Below, in pieces: positions 17,479 through 25,293 of a stretch of 64,000 bases of DNA. This DNA is from RUG563 sp045590215 (lineage in GTDB: Bacteria > Bacillota > Clostridia > Christensenellales > Aristaeellaceae). The notes beneath the pieces are model-generated. The model did not search any database. It had not been told where the DNA came from and saw nothing but the letters and a program-made list of their open reading frames with translations. Made by a program: the position numbers and the translations under genes. Each line of letters begins with the position of its first letter. Positions within the stretch are counted from its first letter, which is position 1. Location: assembly GCA_045590215.1 (NCBI GenBank), contig JAZNQO010000017.1, forward strand, positions 1-64,000, read 5' to 3'.

Positions 17479-18807
17479 TCAAAGGGAAATATCTTCCACG
17501 CCTTTTTCCGTGACCAGCGCATAAATCAGCCGGGCCGGGGAGACGGGTGTTTTGGAAAAGGTAAGGGCATCCAGGATGCGCTTTTCCGTTTCCCTGGCAC
17601 TTTCTTCGTCTTTTGCGTGGAGGGTGCAGAGCACGTCGCCGGGGTTTACATAATCGCCGATGCGCTTATGCAGGATGAAGCCCACGGCAGGGTCGATCAC
17701 ATCGTCTTTTTTCATGCGCCCGGCTCCCATCTTCTGGGCGGCCAGCCCCAAGGCCACGCCGTCTGTGGCGGAGAGATAGCCGCTTTCCTTGGCCAGCACG
17801 GGATAGATGCAAGGGGCTTTGGGTAAAAGGGCGGTATCGTCGCACACGCTGGGATCGCCGCCCTGCGCCGCTATCATCTCTTTCAGCTTCCGCAGGCCGC
17901 TGCCGTTTTGAATAGCGTTTTCCAATTGAGCGTGGGCATCGCTTTGGTTTTCGGCCAGCCCTGCCTCCATCAGCATCCGGCTGCCAAGGAACAGTGCCAC
18001 ATCCTTCAGCGGCCCCTGCACCTTGCCCTGCAAAATATCAATGGCTTCCTTCACTTCCAGCCCGTTGCCCACATGGGAGCCTAGCGGCTCTTCCATGCCG
18101 GAAATCACGCAGCTGATGGGACGATGGAGGAGGGAGCCGATTTGCACCATGGTTTTGGCCAGATGCAAAGCGTCGTTCAGCGTGGGCATCAGGGCCCCGG
18201 AACCCACCTTCACATCCAGCACGATGGCCTTTGCGCCGGAAGCGAATTTTTTGGAAAGAATGCTGGAGGCGATCAGCGGCACGGAGTCCACCGTGCCCGT
18301 CACATCCCGCAGGGCGTAAAGCCGCTTATCCGCAGGAGCCAGATTTTTGCTTTGCCCCACCACGCAGCAGCCGATCTTCCGCACAATATCCACAAAGGTT
18401 TCTTCGTCCAGCTCCACCTTCATGCCGGGGATACTTTCCAGCTTATCCACCGTGCCGCCGGTGTGGCCAAGGCCGCGGCCGCTCATTTTAAGCACTTTGC
18501 CGCCGCAGGCAGCCACCAGCGGAGCCAGCACTAATGTTGTGGTATCACCCACGCCGCCCGTTGAATGTTTATCCAAGGGGATGCCGCCCACGTCCGGCTC
18601 CAGCATGGCACCGCTTTTAGCCATATGCCATGTGAGGGCAGCGGTTTCTTCGATGGTCATGCCGTTTAGACGAATGGCCATCAGCAGGGCGGCCAGCTGA
18701 TAATCGGGCAGGCTGCCGTCCGCCGCACCCTGAACAAAAAAGCGGATTTCTTCTTCTGTAAGGCTTTGTTTACATTTCTTGTGTTCAATCACAGAAAGAA
18801 TATCCAT
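17479..18807 (-). CDS. pdp: Pyrimidine-nucleoside (thymidine/uridine) phosphorylase
   Basis: 442 residues. The phosphorylase motifs are plain: KHSTGGVGDTTTLVLAPLVAACG (phosphate-binding loop, about residues 80-102), KMSGRGLGHTGGTVDKLES, and a C-terminal barrel-sandwich domain with VGFILHKRIGDYVNPGDVL. It splits thymidine or uridine with phosphate into base and (deoxy)ribose 1-phosphate, feeding pyrimidine salvage. The open frame begins at a GTG inside the Shine-Dalgarno; the ATG at 18807 with GAGGTGG 8 bases before is better. A promoter and a perfect inverted repeat over its -35 suggest dedicated control. Two envelope-protein genes follow on the same strand without a terminator. Confidence 0.95.
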   Translation of the reverse strand: MDILSVIEHKKCKQSLTEEEIRFFVQGAADGSLPDYQLAALLMAIRLNGMTIEETAALTWHMAKSGAMLEPDVGGIPLDKHSTGGVGDTTTLVLAPLVAACGGKVLKMSGRGLGHTGGTVDKLESIPGMKVELDEETFVDIVRKIGCCVVGQSKNLAPADKRLYALRDVTGTVDSVPLIASSILSKKFASGAKAIVLDVKVGSGALMPTLNDALHLAKTMVQIGSLLHRPISCVISGMEEPLGSHVGNGLEVKEAIDILQGKVQGPLKDVALFLGSRMLMEAGLAENQSDAHAQLENAIQNGSGLRKLKEMIAAQGGDPSVCDDTALLPKAPCIYPVLAKESGYLSATDGVALGLAAQKMGAGRMKKDDVIDPAVGFILHKRIGDYVNPGDVLCTLHAKDEESARETEKRILDALTFSKTPVSPARLIYALVTEKGVEDISL

Positions 18808-18864
18808 ACTGCATTCCACCTCGTTTTGGAGCCTATCCTTTCCTTATTACAATAAGCCAAATGT

Positions 18865-18893
18865 AGTATAGCATACTTTGTTTCAATCGTAAA
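18865..18893 (-). promoter_or_regulatory. Promoter of pdp
   Basis: Minus strand: TTTACG (18893-18888), 17-base spacer, TATACT (18870-18865), about 57 bases before the pdp start. The -35 and spacer lie inside an inverted repeat, which suggests operator control. Confidence 0.65.
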
Positions 18894-18903
18894 GCAAAGT
18901 ATG
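18872..18903. promoter_or_regulatory. Inverted repeat overlapping the pdp promoter (possible operator)
   Basis: CATACTTTG (18872-18880) and its exact reverse complement (18895-18903) are separated by 14 bases that hold the -35 of the pdp promoter. The spacing of arm centres, 23 bases, is about two helical turns, so a dimeric repressor could bind both arms on one face. No regulator gene is adjacent. Confidence 0.5.
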
Positions 18904-18945
18904 GCAAAAATACGAAAAAAAATTTAATAATTTTATAAAAAACGC

Positions 18946-18974
18946 TTGACCTTGTAACAAAAATGTAATAGAAT
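18946..18974 (+). promoter_or_regulatory. Promoter of the SH3/PG-binding protein gene
   Basis: TTGACC (18946-18951), a 17-base spacer and TAGAAT (18969-18974) lie about 80 bases before the start at 19054, in an AT-rich tract. It is divergent from the pdp promoter. Confidence 0.7.
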
Positions 18975-19053
18975 ACAAAAGAAGGATTGCATCTTTCACT
19001 TTTTGTGTTCTAATTCAGCGGAAATACCGCTGTAAAAATGGGTTCCGAAAAGA

Positions 19054-21735
19054 ATGAGGAAACGGATGGGGTGTGCAAACTTTATGAAGAGAATGGGTAT
19101 GTTCGGGAAAATGATGGCGATCGCCCTGCTGATGGTGATGGCAGCGGCTGTATTGCCCATGCAGGAAGCATATGCTGAAGGCCAGTACGGCTATCTGGTC
19201 ATCAATAACGACACGGTGAACCGTGTTGTTAATTTCCGTCCCAAGCCCGGTTCTTCGGACTATAAAGACAGACTGCCGGAAGGGCTGGTGATGGAAATCA
19301 TTGATACCACCACGTATCGCAACGTGCTTTGGTATCGGGTGAAGAACCTGAAAAACAGCGAAACCGGCTATATCCATGGGGATTTCTTTAAGACCATGGA
19401 CGAAGCGGCTGTGCAGGAATGGACGGACGCCGGAACGGATTTGTTCCCCTCCTATGCGCCGGAAATTCCCATCACCCCCGGCCTTACGCCCCTGCCCGGC
19501 GTGACCCCCTTTCCCGAAATTACGCCCACGCCCAAGCCGGAGCTGCCGGACGATATGGGCAATTATGTGATTACGGTGAAGCAGGGCGTGAACGTGCGCA
19601 AAACCCCGGACGGCACTTGCCTGACGGGCCCCATGAGCTCCAAAATTCCCAAGGGCACCATTCTTCCCTATTACGGCGTGCCCGTGGAACTGGCAGAAAA
19701 CAAAACGTATTACTGGCAGTATATTGATTTCAATGGCCTGGAAGGCTATATCCGCAGCGACTGCTTTGAATACTGCGATTTTGAAGGCAATTATGTCATC
19801 GGCCCCACCCCCGTTCCCGAAGCTACGCCCACCCCGGAACTGTCTCCCGGCTCCACACCCCAGCAGGGCACAGTTGTTACCAAGGCCGGCGGCCTGAACT
19901 TCCGCAAAACGGCTGGCGGCACCATGATGTATCAAATCAAGCGTGGTGTGACGCTGCCCTATTTCGGCACGGATAAAGCAGACGGCTATACCTGGTATTA
20001 TGTATACGATGCCTCTACGGGCACTTACGGCTTCCTTCGCTCCGATTTCCTGAATGTTTATCCCAACGGTTCCGGCGATACGGAAACCGATGCGCCTTCC
20101 ACCGTTACCGGCTATGTGGCCACCTCTATGAGCGATGTGTATCTGCGTGAATCCGCTTTCACGGGTGCTGATGCTTGCGGCAAGGTGAAAGCAAAGGGCA
20201 CTGTGCTGCTGATGACGGGCAACAAGGTGAAAGACCGTGCTTACGAAAACCGCTACTGGTATCCCGTTGTGACCAGCGATGGTACAAGGGGCTATATCCG
20301 CAACGATTGTATCTTTGAACTGGCCCAGTGGCAGGTGGACTACTACAACCAGTACGGCACTTGCCCCACGCCCACCCCGGCCCCGGCCACGCCCCGTCCC
20401 GGCAACAGCGATTATCTGATCACCACGGACGGCTCTCTCAACGTGCGCACCGGCCCCGGAAAGGACAACAGCGTGCTCTTTGGCGATACGCAGCTGGATA
20501 AGGGCTATGTAACGAAGTTCTACGACACCAAGATGGTTGGCCAGGTAAAGTGGTATAAGATTAAAGTGCTTGGCAGCGATGGCTGGGTGCATGGCAGCTA
20601 CGTGCGAGTGCTCACCAATGCGGAATATGACGCATGGCAGGGCGAGCAGCCCACGCCTACCCCCAAGCCTTCACCTACTCCCTTGCCCGATCCTTCCACC
20701 TTCAGCGATCTGGCCCTGACCACCGCTGATAAGGTTATCCTGCGCGCCAGTGCTTCCACCAGCAGCAAGGAACTGACCAGAGCCTATTACGAAGGCACGC
20801 AGGTGAAATATCTGGGCAAATATGAGCTGGATAAATCCGGCGATTTCTACTGGTTCAATGTGAAGTACGGCAATCTATCCGGCTGGATGCACGGCGATTT
20901 TGTGCGTGTATTGACCGAAGAAGAAAAGACCATGTATGAGCTTTCCGGCGATCCCGATGCGCCCAGAGAAGCCACTTACCGCAACCTGAGCCTTGGCTCC
21001 ACCGGCGAAGACGTGACCGCCCTGCAGAACGAGCTGGTTGAAAAGGGCTATCTGGATGCTGCCTATGCCACCGGCATCTATCAGAGTGCCACCGAAGCAG
21101 CCGTGCGTTCCTTCCAGAAGGATAACAAGCTGACCGTGGACGGCGTGGCCGGCGAACAGACCCAGCACGCTCTCTTTGGCACGGTGCCCGAAGGCACTTA
21201 TACCGGCAGCTCCGTCACCCCCGTGCTCTATCCTGTTGAAATGGTTGACTGGTGGACGGGCGATGTGAACGAGATCTGGTCTCCCGGCACGGTGGCCATC
21301 CTGACCGATGTGAAGACCGGCATCTCCTTCCGTGCGCAACGCCTCTTTGGCGCGAACCACGCTGACGCCGAGCCCAAGACCACCGATGACACCGCTGCGA
21401 TCTGCCGCATCTATGGCGTCAGCAATCCGCAGGAAATCTCTGACCGTGAATCCGAATTGCAGTCCTGGCGTCGTCGTCCTATGTGGGTTACCATCGGCGG
21501 GCGCACCTTCTGCGGTTCCATGTATGGCATCCCCCATAACTTCAAGGACGACAGCATCCCCGATAACGGCTACAACGGCCAATTCTGCATCCATTTCACC
21601 AACAGCATGACCCACGGCAGCGATGATAATCCTGCCAAGGTGGACGTGGATAACTATAAGAACGGCTATTACGGCCATCAGAGTGCCATCAAGGATGCGT
21701 ACAAGCTGTCCGAAAGCGGCTGGAAAGATAAGTAA
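19054..21735 (+). CDS. Exported cell-wall protein with six SH3-like repeats, a peptidoglycan-binding domain and a conserved C-terminal domain
   Basis: 893 residues. Signal peptide to about residue 41 (EAYA-EG). Six SH3-like units follow (about 46-113, 170-240, 273-336, 352-420, 452-520, 550-620), spaced by Pro/Thr-rich linkers such as the TPTP runs. Residues 642-710 are a PG_binding_1 domain (LQNELVEKGYLDA, AVRSFQKDNKLTVDGVAGEQT). The last 170 residues form a further domain with ANHADAEP, FCGSMYGIPH and FCIHFTNSMTHG; its Cys820, His828, Cys845, His847 and His854 look like metal or catalytic residues. This is a wall-anchored, possibly hydrolytic protein. The start codon has only a weak SD; the ATG at 19084 is an alternative. 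It is followed after one base by a flavoprotein gene. Confidence 0.88.
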   Translation: MRKRMGCANFMKRMGMFGKMMAIALLMVMAAAVLPMQEAYAEGQYGYLVINNDTVNRVVNFRPKPGSSDYKDRLPEGLVMEIIDTTTYRNVLWYRVKNLKNSETGYIHGDFFKTMDEAAVQEWTDAGTDLFPSYAPEIPITPGLTPLPGVTPFPEITPTPKPELPDDMGNYVITVKQGVNVRKTPDGTCLTGPMSSKIPKGTILPYYGVPVELAENKTYYWQYIDFNGLEGYIRSDCFEYCDFEGNYVIGPTPVPEATPTPELSPGSTPQQGTVVTKAGGLNFRKTAGGTMMYQIKRGVTLPYFGTDKADGYTWYYVYDASTGTYGFLRSDFLNVYPNGSGDTETDAPSTVTGYVATSMSDVYLRESAFTGADACGKVKAKGTVLLMTGNKVKDRAYENRYWYPVVTSDGTRGYIRNDCIFELAQWQVDYYNQYGTCPTPTPAPATPRPGNSDYLITTDGSLNVRTGPGKDNSVLFGDTQLDKGYVTKFYDTKMVGQVKWYKIKVLGSDGWVHGSYVRVLTNAEYDAWQGEQPTPTPKPSPTPLPDPSTFSDLALTTADKVILRASASTSSKELTRAYYEGTQVKYLGKYELDKSGDFYWFNVKYGNLSGWMHGDFVRVLTEEEKTMYELSGDPDAPREATYRNLSLGSTGEDVTALQNELVEKGYLDAAYATGIYQSATEAAVRSFQKDNKLTVDGVAGEQTQHALFGTVPEGTYTGSSVTPVLYPVEMVDWWTGDVNEIWSPGTVAILTDVKTGISFRAQRLFGANHADAEPKTTDDTAAICRIYGVSNPQEISDRESELQSWRRRPMWVTIGGRTFCGSMYGIPHNFKDDSIPDNGYNGQFCIHFTNSMTHGSDDNPAKVDVDNYKNGYYGHQSAIKDAYKLSESGWKDK

Positions 21736-21736
21736 T

Positions 21737-22939
21737 ATGAAACAATACGATGTATGTATCATCGGCGGAGGCGCAGCGGGTTTAGCCGCTGCGCTTTCCG
21801 CATCCGAAGGGAAACAGAAAATTGTGCTGCTGGAAGGTGCCCTCCGTGTGGGACGGAAAATATTAGCCAGCGGAAACGGGCGTTGCAATCTGCTAAACAT
21901 GCAGGATGCGCCCTATTATGGTGAGGGCGATTTTGCCAAGGCGGTTTTCAGCCATCTGGGACGGGCGCAGGTGCTCTCCTTCTTTCATGCGCTGGGTCTT
22001 GTGACACGGGAAGAAGAGGGCGGCAGGGTGTATCCCGGCTGCGGTCAGGCGGCGGCTGTGCTGGATGTGATGCGAAAGGCACTGGAAAGAAGGAATGTGC
22101 CGATGCTTTGCGATGCAAAAGTATCGGCTATCGAAAAAGACAAGCAAGGCTTCTTCGTCCGTTTCGGCGAGCAGCAGTTGCTTGCCCGGAAGGTCATCAT
22201 TGCCTGCGGCGGCATGGCCGGAGGCAAGCTGGGCCATGACGGCGGTGCCTATGAATTATTGACGTCTTTTGGGCATACCATAAAAAAGCCGCTTCCGGCG
22301 TTGGTGCCTTTGCTCGCCGATAAGAAAGCTATCAAGGGCTTGTCCGGCCTGCGCTTGCCTGCTATCCTGACCCTGTGCGACGGCGAAAAGCCTTTGTCCT
22401 GTGCCGGCGGCGAAGTGCTCTTCACCGATTACGGCATCAGCGGCATTTGCGCTATGCAGTTGTCTGCGGATGTGCACTGGGCGAAAAACCCCCTGCTGTC
22501 CATTGATTTTTCGCCCACGCTGGGCTTGGCGGACTGCGAATATCGCCGAAAACCGGCGGAAAATATCTACAAAAATCAGCAGAGCGTGCAACGGCTTTTG
22601 GCTGAACGGCAGCGGAAATTGCCGCCGGAAGAGATTTTGTGCGGCCTTTTGCCCCGGCTTTTGGCCGAAAAGCTGCAAGGATTATCCCTGCAGCAATTGG
22701 CGAAAGCGTTATGCGCCTATCCTGTGCCGATTGTGGGCGTTCGGGGCTTTGAATATGCCCAAGTGACCAGAGGCGGTGTGAAAGCAGCGGATTTTGACCC
22801 TGCAACCATGGAATCTACCCTGCAAAAGGGGCTTTATGCCGCCGGGGAAATTCTGAACGTGGACGGCGATTGCGGCGGCTACAACCTGATGTTTGCCTTT
22901 GCTTCCGGCCTTCTGGCCGGGCAGGCAGCCGTGAAATAA
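21737..22939 (+). CDS. BaiN/RdsA-type (HI0933-like) FAD-dependent oxidoreductase
   Basis: About 400 residues starting at the ATG 1 base after the previous stop, so translation is coupled. N-terminal FAD-binding Rossmann motif VCIIGGGAAGLAAALSAS, then GRKILASGNGRCNLLNM, a hallmark of the HI0933/BaiN family, ACGGMAGGKLGHDGGAYELL, GGVKAADFDP and a closing NVDGDCGGYNLMFAFASGLLAG. Members are flavin reductases of unclear substrate (one acts on bile-acid enones). The longer open frame upstream runs through the preceding gene and is not used. Confidence 0.93.
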   Translation: MKQYDVCIIGGGAAGLAAALSASEGKQKIVLLEGALRVGRKILASGNGRCNLLNMQDAPYYGEGDFAKAVFSHLGRAQVLSFFHALGLVTREEEGGRVYPGCGQAAAVLDVMRKALERRNVPMLCDAKVSAIEKDKQGFFVRFGEQQLLARKVIIACGGMAGGKLGHDGGAYELLTSFGHTIKKPLPALVPLLADKKAIKGLSGLRLPAILTLCDGEKPLSCAGGEVLFTDYGISGICAMQLSADVHWAKNPLLSIDFSPTLGLADCEYRRKPAENIYKNQQSVQRLLAERQRKLPPEEILCGLLPRLLAEKLQGLSLQQLAKALCAYPVPIVGVRGFEYAQVTRGGVKAADFDPATMESTLQKGLYAAGEILNVDGDCGGYNLMFAFASGLLAGQAAVK

Positions 22940-22952
22940 AGGAGGAAAAAAC

Positions 22953-23552
22953 ATGGCTTTTGTGAACCTGAACCCCGGAACGTTATTGGCCCCTGTGCCC
23001 GTTGTGCTGGTCTCCTGTGCACGAAAAGGTGAAAAGCCCAATGCCGTCACCATCGCATGGGCCGGAACCGTGAACTCTGATCCGCCCATGGTGTCCGTTT
23101 CCGTGCGCCCGGAACGCTATTCTCATGATATCATCGAAGAAACCGGCGAATTTGTGGTGAATTTCTGCGGACAGGATAACCTGAAAGCCACCGATTGGTG
23201 CGGCGTGAAAAGCGGCCGGGATTTTGATAAGTTCAAGGAATGCGGCATGACCGCCGTGCCCGTTCCCGGCATGGACTGTGCTCCTGCCATCGGCGAATGC
23301 CCGCTCTATCTCGCCTGCAAGGTGAAAAGGGTGGAGCGGCTGGGCAGCCATGATATGTATATCGGCGAAATTGTGAGCGTGGGTATTCAGGACACCCTGC
23401 TGGACGAAACCGGGCGTATTGACTTTAACAAAGCAAACCTCGTGGCCTACAACCATGGAGCCTATTATGCGCTGGGCGAAGCCTTGGGCTTCTTTGGCTA
23501 TTCCGTGGCTGCCCCGGACGTGCTGGAACGCCGCATGGCACAGTTGAAGTAA
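22953..23552 (+). CDS. Flavin reductase family protein
   Basis: 199 residues with the split-barrel FMN-binding fold: LAPVPVVLVSCA, NAVTIAWAGTVNSDPPMVSVSVRP, YSHDIIEETGEFVVNF, and a C-terminal NLVAYNHGAYYALGEALG. It resembles DIM6/NTAB and High molecular weight rubredoxin-type proteins that bind FMN and pass electrons to a partner. It lies 13 bases after the flavoprotein gene with a strong SD (AAAGGAGGA), so the two may act as an electron-transfer pair. Followed by a long hairpin repeat. Confidence 0.9.
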   Translation: MAFVNLNPGTLLAPVPVVLVSCARKGEKPNAVTIAWAGTVNSDPPMVSVSVRPERYSHDIIEETGEFVVNFCGQDNLKATDWCGVKSGRDFDKFKECGMTAVPVPGMDCAPAIGECPLYLACKVKRVERLGSHDMYIGEIVSVGIQDTLLDETGRIDFNKANLVAYNHGAYYALGEALGFFGYSVAAPDVLERRMAQLK

Positions 23553-23573
23553 GGGGAGATGGGGGAGATTATT

Positions 23574-23611
23574 GGGAGGGGCTTTCTTTTCGGGAAAAGA
23601 AAGCCCCTCCC
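23574..23611 (+). repeat. Dispersed hairpin repeat, copy 1
   Basis: A nearly loopless 17-bp perfect inverted repeat (23574-23590 with 23595-23611). Its composition (GGGAGGGG, CTTTCTTTT, mirrored) matches the copies at 34168, 34358 and 63883. It may also end the flavin reductase transcript, but the U run is missing. Confidence 0.8.
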
Positions 23612-23694
23612 AAACTCTCCGAAAGAGAACCGGTTCGGGATGGGGATATAACATAAGAAGGCAATGTGCCCGTGGAAGGGGATGAGGAGTACAA

Positions 23695-24105
23695 ATGGAA
23701 CGGTACGAATTGAAGGAGAAGGATCATCAGCTGATTCAGATGGCGCTTCAGTGCCTTGCGAAGAATTTCGACGATGGGGTGTACAACCACACTGTCGGCT
23801 GTGCCCTGCTTTGCAAAAACGGTAAGGTTTTTTGCGGCGTAAATTGCGATGGCATTCATGGTTCCTGTGCGGAATACATCACAATGGGTATGGCCGTTTC
23901 TGCCGGGGAGCGGGAATTTGACACTATCGTGGCGGTGCATGAAAAGCACCTGAATGGCGTTATTCCCCCTTGCGGCAATTGTCGGCAGATGTTGTTTGAA
24001 TACTGCCCGGATATCAAAGTGATTGTCAATGATGAAAAAGGCAAGCTCATCAAAGTTGCTGCCCGGGATTTGCTTCCCTTTACGTGGCAGAGCGTTGTTT
24101 GCTGA
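23695..24105 (+). CDS. cdd: Cytidine/blasticidin deaminase-like protein
   Basis: 136 residues with the zinc site of the cytidine-deaminase family: GSCAEYITM (Cys, catalytic Glu) and PPCGNCRQMLFEY (the second and third Cys). The rest follows the CDA fold: VGCALLCKNGKVFCGVN early on. It should deaminate cytidine or a related nucleoside; the sequence between motifs (IVAVHEKHLNGVIPP) resembles the blasticidin-S-deaminase branch, so substrate is uncertain. SD GATGAGGAG precedes the ATG. It begins a three-gene run with two Nudix hydrolases. Confidence 0.85.
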   Translation: MERYELKEKDHQLIQMALQCLAKNFDDGVYNHTVGCALLCKNGKVFCGVNCDGIHGSCAEYITMGMAVSAGEREFDTIVAVHEKHLNGVIPPCGNCRQMLFEYCPDIKVIVNDEKGKLIKVAARDLLPFTWQSVVC

Positions 24106-24119
24106 AAGGATGAAAACAA

Positions 24120-24620
24120 ATGAAAGAGCCCTTAAACTGCTGTTTTTGTGTGGGAAAGGATTGGTTTCGCTATCGTGTGGGGGCGATTATTATCGCCGAC
24201 GGGCATGTGCTGCTTTCCTATGGCGAGGAAGTGAAGCATTATTATACTGTTGGCGGCGGCGTGCACGTGGGCGAAACGGCAGAAGAAGCGTTGCTTCGGG
24301 AAGTGAAAGAAGAAACCGGCGAAGATTTTGAAATCCAGCGGCCGCTGTGCTTCATCGAGAATTTTTTCAAGGGCAAGGGCGGCTCTTTGGAGGGCTTGGA
24401 TTGCCACACCATTGAAATGTATTATTTAATGAAGCCCAAAGAAAAGAAAGAGTACGATGTGGGAAGCGTTAATTCCGGCGGCGAAAGCGAAAAAATGCGC
24501 TGGCTGTCCATTGATCGCTTGGATGAATACGATGTGCGGCCGTCTCTCATTAAGGATCTGGTGAGAAACCTGCCGGAACAATTCCTGACCATTGTCAACG
24601 ACGGAAGAGAACAGCCGTAA
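24120..24620 (+). CDS. Nudix hydrolase
   Basis: 166 residues with a complete Nudix box: GGVHVGETAEEALLREVK followed by EETGE, giving the G-x5-E-x7-R-E-x2-E-E-x-G pattern that binds divalent metal. It hydrolyses nucleoside diphosphates linked to other groups, or damaged nucleotides. The C-terminal part adds a Met/Lys-rich segment with no second domain. SD GAAAGGATG just upstream; the gene follows the deaminase by 14 bases and precedes a second Nudix gene, so they form a nucleotide-handling cluster. Confidence 0.9.
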   Translation: MKEPLNCCFCVGKDWFRYRVGAIIIADGHVLLSYGEEVKHYYTVGGGVHVGETAEEALLREVKEETGEDFEIQRPLCFIENFFKGKGGSLEGLDCHTIEMYYLMKPKEKKEYDVGSVNSGGESEKMRWLSIDRLDEYDVRPSLIKDLVRNLPEQFLTIVNDGREQP

Positions 24621-24633
24621 AATGGAGGAAACG

Positions 24634-25113
24634 ATGCTGGAGAAAGACTGGATTTTTTCAGGGGACACATACAGCTGTGACCTGCGGGCGGCGGCGGTGC
24701 TTGTGAAGGATGGCAAAATTCTGGTGCAGCGTGACAGAAACGGCACGGAGTATGCCCTGCCCGGCGGCCATATCAAAATCGGCGAAACGCTGGAAGATGG
24801 GCTGATTCGGGAAATGCAGGAAGAAACGGGCGTTTCGATTCATATCCAAAGGATGCTGTGGAGCGAGGAATGTTTCTGGGAATGGAAGGGCAAAGCCGCC
24901 CACAATATTTCCTTTTATTATCTGATTGATGTGCTGGAAAACTGCGCCTTGCTTGCCACGGAAGATTTCATTTCGCAAAAGGACAATGGCAATGTGGTGC
25001 TGGGCTGGATGCCTATCGAAAAGCTCAAGGACATCACCATTTACCCGGAATTTCTGAAACAGCAGATTTTCCATCTGGATGCCCCCATTCAGCATTTCAT
25101 CACCAGAGCATAA
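24634..25113 (+). CDS. Nudix hydrolase
   Basis: 159 residues from the ATG at 24634, which has GGAGG 5 bases before; earlier in-frame starts lie inside the upstream gene or the SD. The Nudix box reads GGHIKIGETLEDGLIREMQ followed by EETGV. Its sequence differs from the upstream copy, so it is not a recent tandem duplicate. It probably cleaves a different nucleotide. A perfect terminator follows. Confidence 0.9.
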   Translation: MLEKDWIFSGDTYSCDLRAAAVLVKDGKILVQRDRNGTEYALPGGHIKIGETLEDGLIREMQEETGVSIHIQRMLWSEECFWEWKGKAAHNISFYYLIDVLENCALLATEDFISQKDNGNVVLGWMPIEKLKDITIYPEFLKQQIFHLDAPIQHFITRA

Positions 25114-25130
25114 GCGAAAATCCATATAAA

Positions 25131-25171
25131 CAAAGCCCGTCAAGATGTGAGAAAAATCTTGACGGGCTTTG
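25131..25171 (+). terminator. Terminator of the deaminase/Nudix unit
   Basis: A perfect 16-bp stem (25131-25146 with 25156-25171) with a 9-nt loop and T-rich tail. The following stretch to 25293 has a 12-bp hairpin (25247-25283) but no gene I can support. Confidence 0.85.
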
Positions 25172-25293
25172 TTGTAACATAGCAATAGTGTGGGGAATAG
25201 AACAACAAGAATTATTTTCCTTACCCCAAGTCGGTTTCAGGAGAGCGCGAGAGGATACTTTTGACGCAATAGTACCCTCTCGTATATAACCCC

